Below are positions 18,851 to 20,595 of a stretch of DNA of 20,595 nucleotides, in pieces (position 1 is the stretch's first letter; each line of letters starts with the position of its first letter). Under the pieces are notes generated by a model. The model saw only the letters and a program-made list of their open reading frames with translations. It did no database searches and was not told where the DNA came from. This stretch comes from Endotrypanum monterogeii (taxonomy: Eukaryota > Euglenozoa > Kinetoplastea > Trypanosomatida > Trypanosomatidae): contig CM007341.1 of assembly GCA_000333855.2 (NCBI GenBank), forward strand, positions 606,721 through 627,315, given 5' to 3'. A program made the translations under genes and the position numbers.

Positions 18851-19057
18851 TTAGCTGCCCCTCCGTGGTGCAACTCTTCGATGCTCTCGAAAGTCGAGTG
18901 GCCATGTGCCCTCCTCCTTCCACATGTGCACAAACACCCAGTGCAAGAAGAAATCCTTGCGGTGATCATGAGCCTGTGAACGCTGTGTTGCGCAGGGATT
19001 GAAAATGAGGGTGCGTGTTCTCATCACTTTTATTCCTGTCTTTTTGTACGCCTGCAT
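18851..19057 (-). CDS. Possible small protein, 68 residues, unrecognised
   Basis: An ATG-initiated frame on the minus strand with three Trp and little low-complexity sequence. The C-terminal half (KDFFLHWVFVHMWKEEG, then TWPLDFREHRR) looks more protein-like than other frames in this 6-kb stretch. Upstream on the minus strand a C/T patch (complement of about 19104-19121) precedes an AG, so a leader is possible. Codon bias is weak in the first half. I do not recognise the product, and it may be chance. Confidence 0.2.
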   Translation of the reverse strand: MQAYKKTGIKVMRTRTLIFNPCATQRSQAHDHRKDFFLHWVFVHMWKEEGTWPLDFREHRRVAPRRGS

Positions 19058-20212
19058 TGGTAAGCAATGCACCCACTCCCTGCTCACATCCACACAGATG
19101 CGCAGGAGAGGGAGAAGCACTCAGCCTTACCTCTGTTGCCCCCGCCCTAGACACAGATAATACTCACAAAGATATCCAAGCCACCGACGAAACATGTCTA
19201 CTCAGGGAAAGGCATACCCCACCACCACCACCCCAAACCGCTTTGCGTGTGTGTGTGTGTGTGTGCCCTCCGCCGTTTCTGTGCTCAGTGCTGTTGGAGA
19301 TGCTCATGGGGTTTTCTCTCCTTCTGCCTCCTCCCCTGTCCTTGAGCCTCGGGGAAAAGATTCCTAGAAAGAATAAAAACGAGAGAAAGGGATGCATAAA
19401 CCACAGCACGACGAGAAAGAAAGAAGGGGGGAGGGGAGGGGGAGAAGTGTACGTAATATGCGAACAAGTGAGCGGGAAGAGCGTGGGTATTCAGAAGACC
19501 CGCGAGCCAAGTCAAAAATTTAAAACAGGACACCCCGTAGCAACAACAACATGAGTGGCAAAAAAAAAAACCGACTACTCTTCTCCCTAAAGAGGGCGCC
19601 ATCCTCACCTCCCCCCCCACTACACCCACCTACTCCCACTCAGGCTCGTAAAATTCATTCAAAACTTGTGAAAAACTTCTATAGACATGAAAAGGAATGA
19701 GAAGGCAGCGCACACCGACTATTAACGCAGACAGAGCCATCCTTGGGTGGGAAAGATGGGGAGAGGACACTACAAAAAAAAAGAGGGTGGCATGGCACTC
19801 TGTGTTTATGTGAGTGTGTGAGTGATTGTGTTGCCCCTCCCACCATCCGCAGCCCCTGTACACCAATTGCGCTCTTCTTCTGTGTGTTGCCTAATCAAAC
19901 GCACAAGCACACAGACACGCGCGCACATAGAATAGAAAATCAAACATAAAAAAAAAAGGGAGAAAAATATATAAAAATAATTTAAAAAAGTAAGACCCAA
20001 ATCAAAGCGGAAAATAGAGCACAAAAGAAAAATGGAAGTGAAAGAGAAAAAAAAAAATTGAAGGGCGGCAGGGAAGAAAGGTCCCTTTTGGGAGTGGGAA
20101 GAAGTACATCCTTTTTTTTTTAAGGCAAAAAAAAAGCTTCAAACGAAGAAAAGCATCGAGGGGGAAAAGCATCAAAACACACGGGATAAACGAAGAAGAG
20201 AAGGCAGTAAAA

Positions 20213-20213
<1 letters not shown>

Positions 20214-20244
<31 letters not shown>
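20214..20244. repeat. (TA)n microsatellite
   Basis: Alternating TA run in an A-rich context. Confidence 0.9.
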
Positions 20245-20420
20245 CGGGGGAGGGAGAAAAACAGCGAAAACACGGAACGGGAACGTGAAGAGGTCCGAAA
20301 GCACACACTCATCATACATACACATAATTACATGTACAAAAAAAACTAAAAACAAAGACGAACCGATCAATAATAGAACCAATAATAATAAAAACAAGGT
20401 GGACGTATCGGCGTGGGTGT

Positions 20421-20422
<2 letters not shown>

Positions 20423-20464
<42 letters not shown>
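20423..20464. repeat. (GT)21 microsatellite
   Basis: The longest pure GT run in the window, 21 units, near the right edge and followed by degenerate GTT/GTG sequence. The last 60 bases of the window are AT-rich with no visible gene. Confidence 0.95.
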
Positions 20465-20465
<1 letters not shown>

Positions 20466-20595
20466 GTTGTGTGTGTCGTTGTGTCGACCCAACTAAACTT
20501 TACTACCACCGACCGACAACTACTACCCGAAAACGAAAACGTAATTGTGGTACGAACAAAATTATTAGTTAACTTAATTAATATAATAACGTTAA

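Larger units (their letters stand above)
14637..20595. other. About 6 kb without a convincing gene, upstream end of the transcription unit
   Basis: Nothing on either strand looks like a conserved gene. Long minus-strand frames here are explained by the A-poor minus strand, where stop codons are rare, and they use poorly biased codons. The region is a mosaic of (CA)n, (TG)n and (TA)n microsatellites with many plus-strand A-runs and G/A-rich patches. Since all genes to the left are read leftwards, this is where the polycistronic transcript would begin, either here or further right. A small possible frame at 18851-19057 and a GC-richer patch at 16508-16984 are noted separately. Confidence 0.65.

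Overview
The window looks like nuclear DNA of a trypanosomatid protist, most likely in the Leishmania/Leishmaniinae range. Five recognisable protein genes all lie on the minus strand and none needs an intron. Coding is G/C-rich at third codon positions. The spaces between genes are long and full of (CA/TG)n and (TA)n microsatellites and homopolymer runs. At most gene 5' ends a pyrimidine-rich tract followed by an AG sits just upstream of the ATG, as expected for trans-splicing of a polycistronic transcript. Transcription would therefore run from right to left. I cannot name the species from sequence alone.

In transcription order (right to left): 14637-20595 is about 6 kb with no convincing gene and could hold the transcription start region of this unit. 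14636-13548 encodes a metaxin/Sam37-like tail-anchored protein of the mitochondrial outer membrane. 12439-11252 encodes a protein with one membrane segment and a LETM1/LETMD1-like C-terminal domain, probably in the mitochondrial inner membrane. 8811-7504 encodes a full-length UAP56/Sub2-type DEAD-box RNA helicase. 3592-1958 encodes an unrecognised four-pass membrane protein with a long disordered tail ending in an acidic dileucine motif. 295-1 is the 5' part of the gene for 40S ribosomal protein S11 (uS17), which runs off the left edge.

The genes share a transcription unit but not an obvious pathway, which is normal in this group. Two neighbours are mitochondrial membrane proteins, the helicase belongs to mRNA export/processing, S11 to translation, and the four-pass protein probably to the endomembrane or surface system.

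I do not see a CRISPR array, insertion sequence, tRNA, rRNA or clear retroposon. I found no convincing new multi-gene system. The most unusual items are: the architecture of the four-pass protein (sequons only in predicted luminal loops, a PPxY motif and a terminal dileucine motif); the helicase leader, where the first AG after the pyrimidine tract overlaps the start codon; a 40-bp perfect inverted repeat built from compound microsatellites; a 50-bp perfect palindrome; and some small hairpins between genes.
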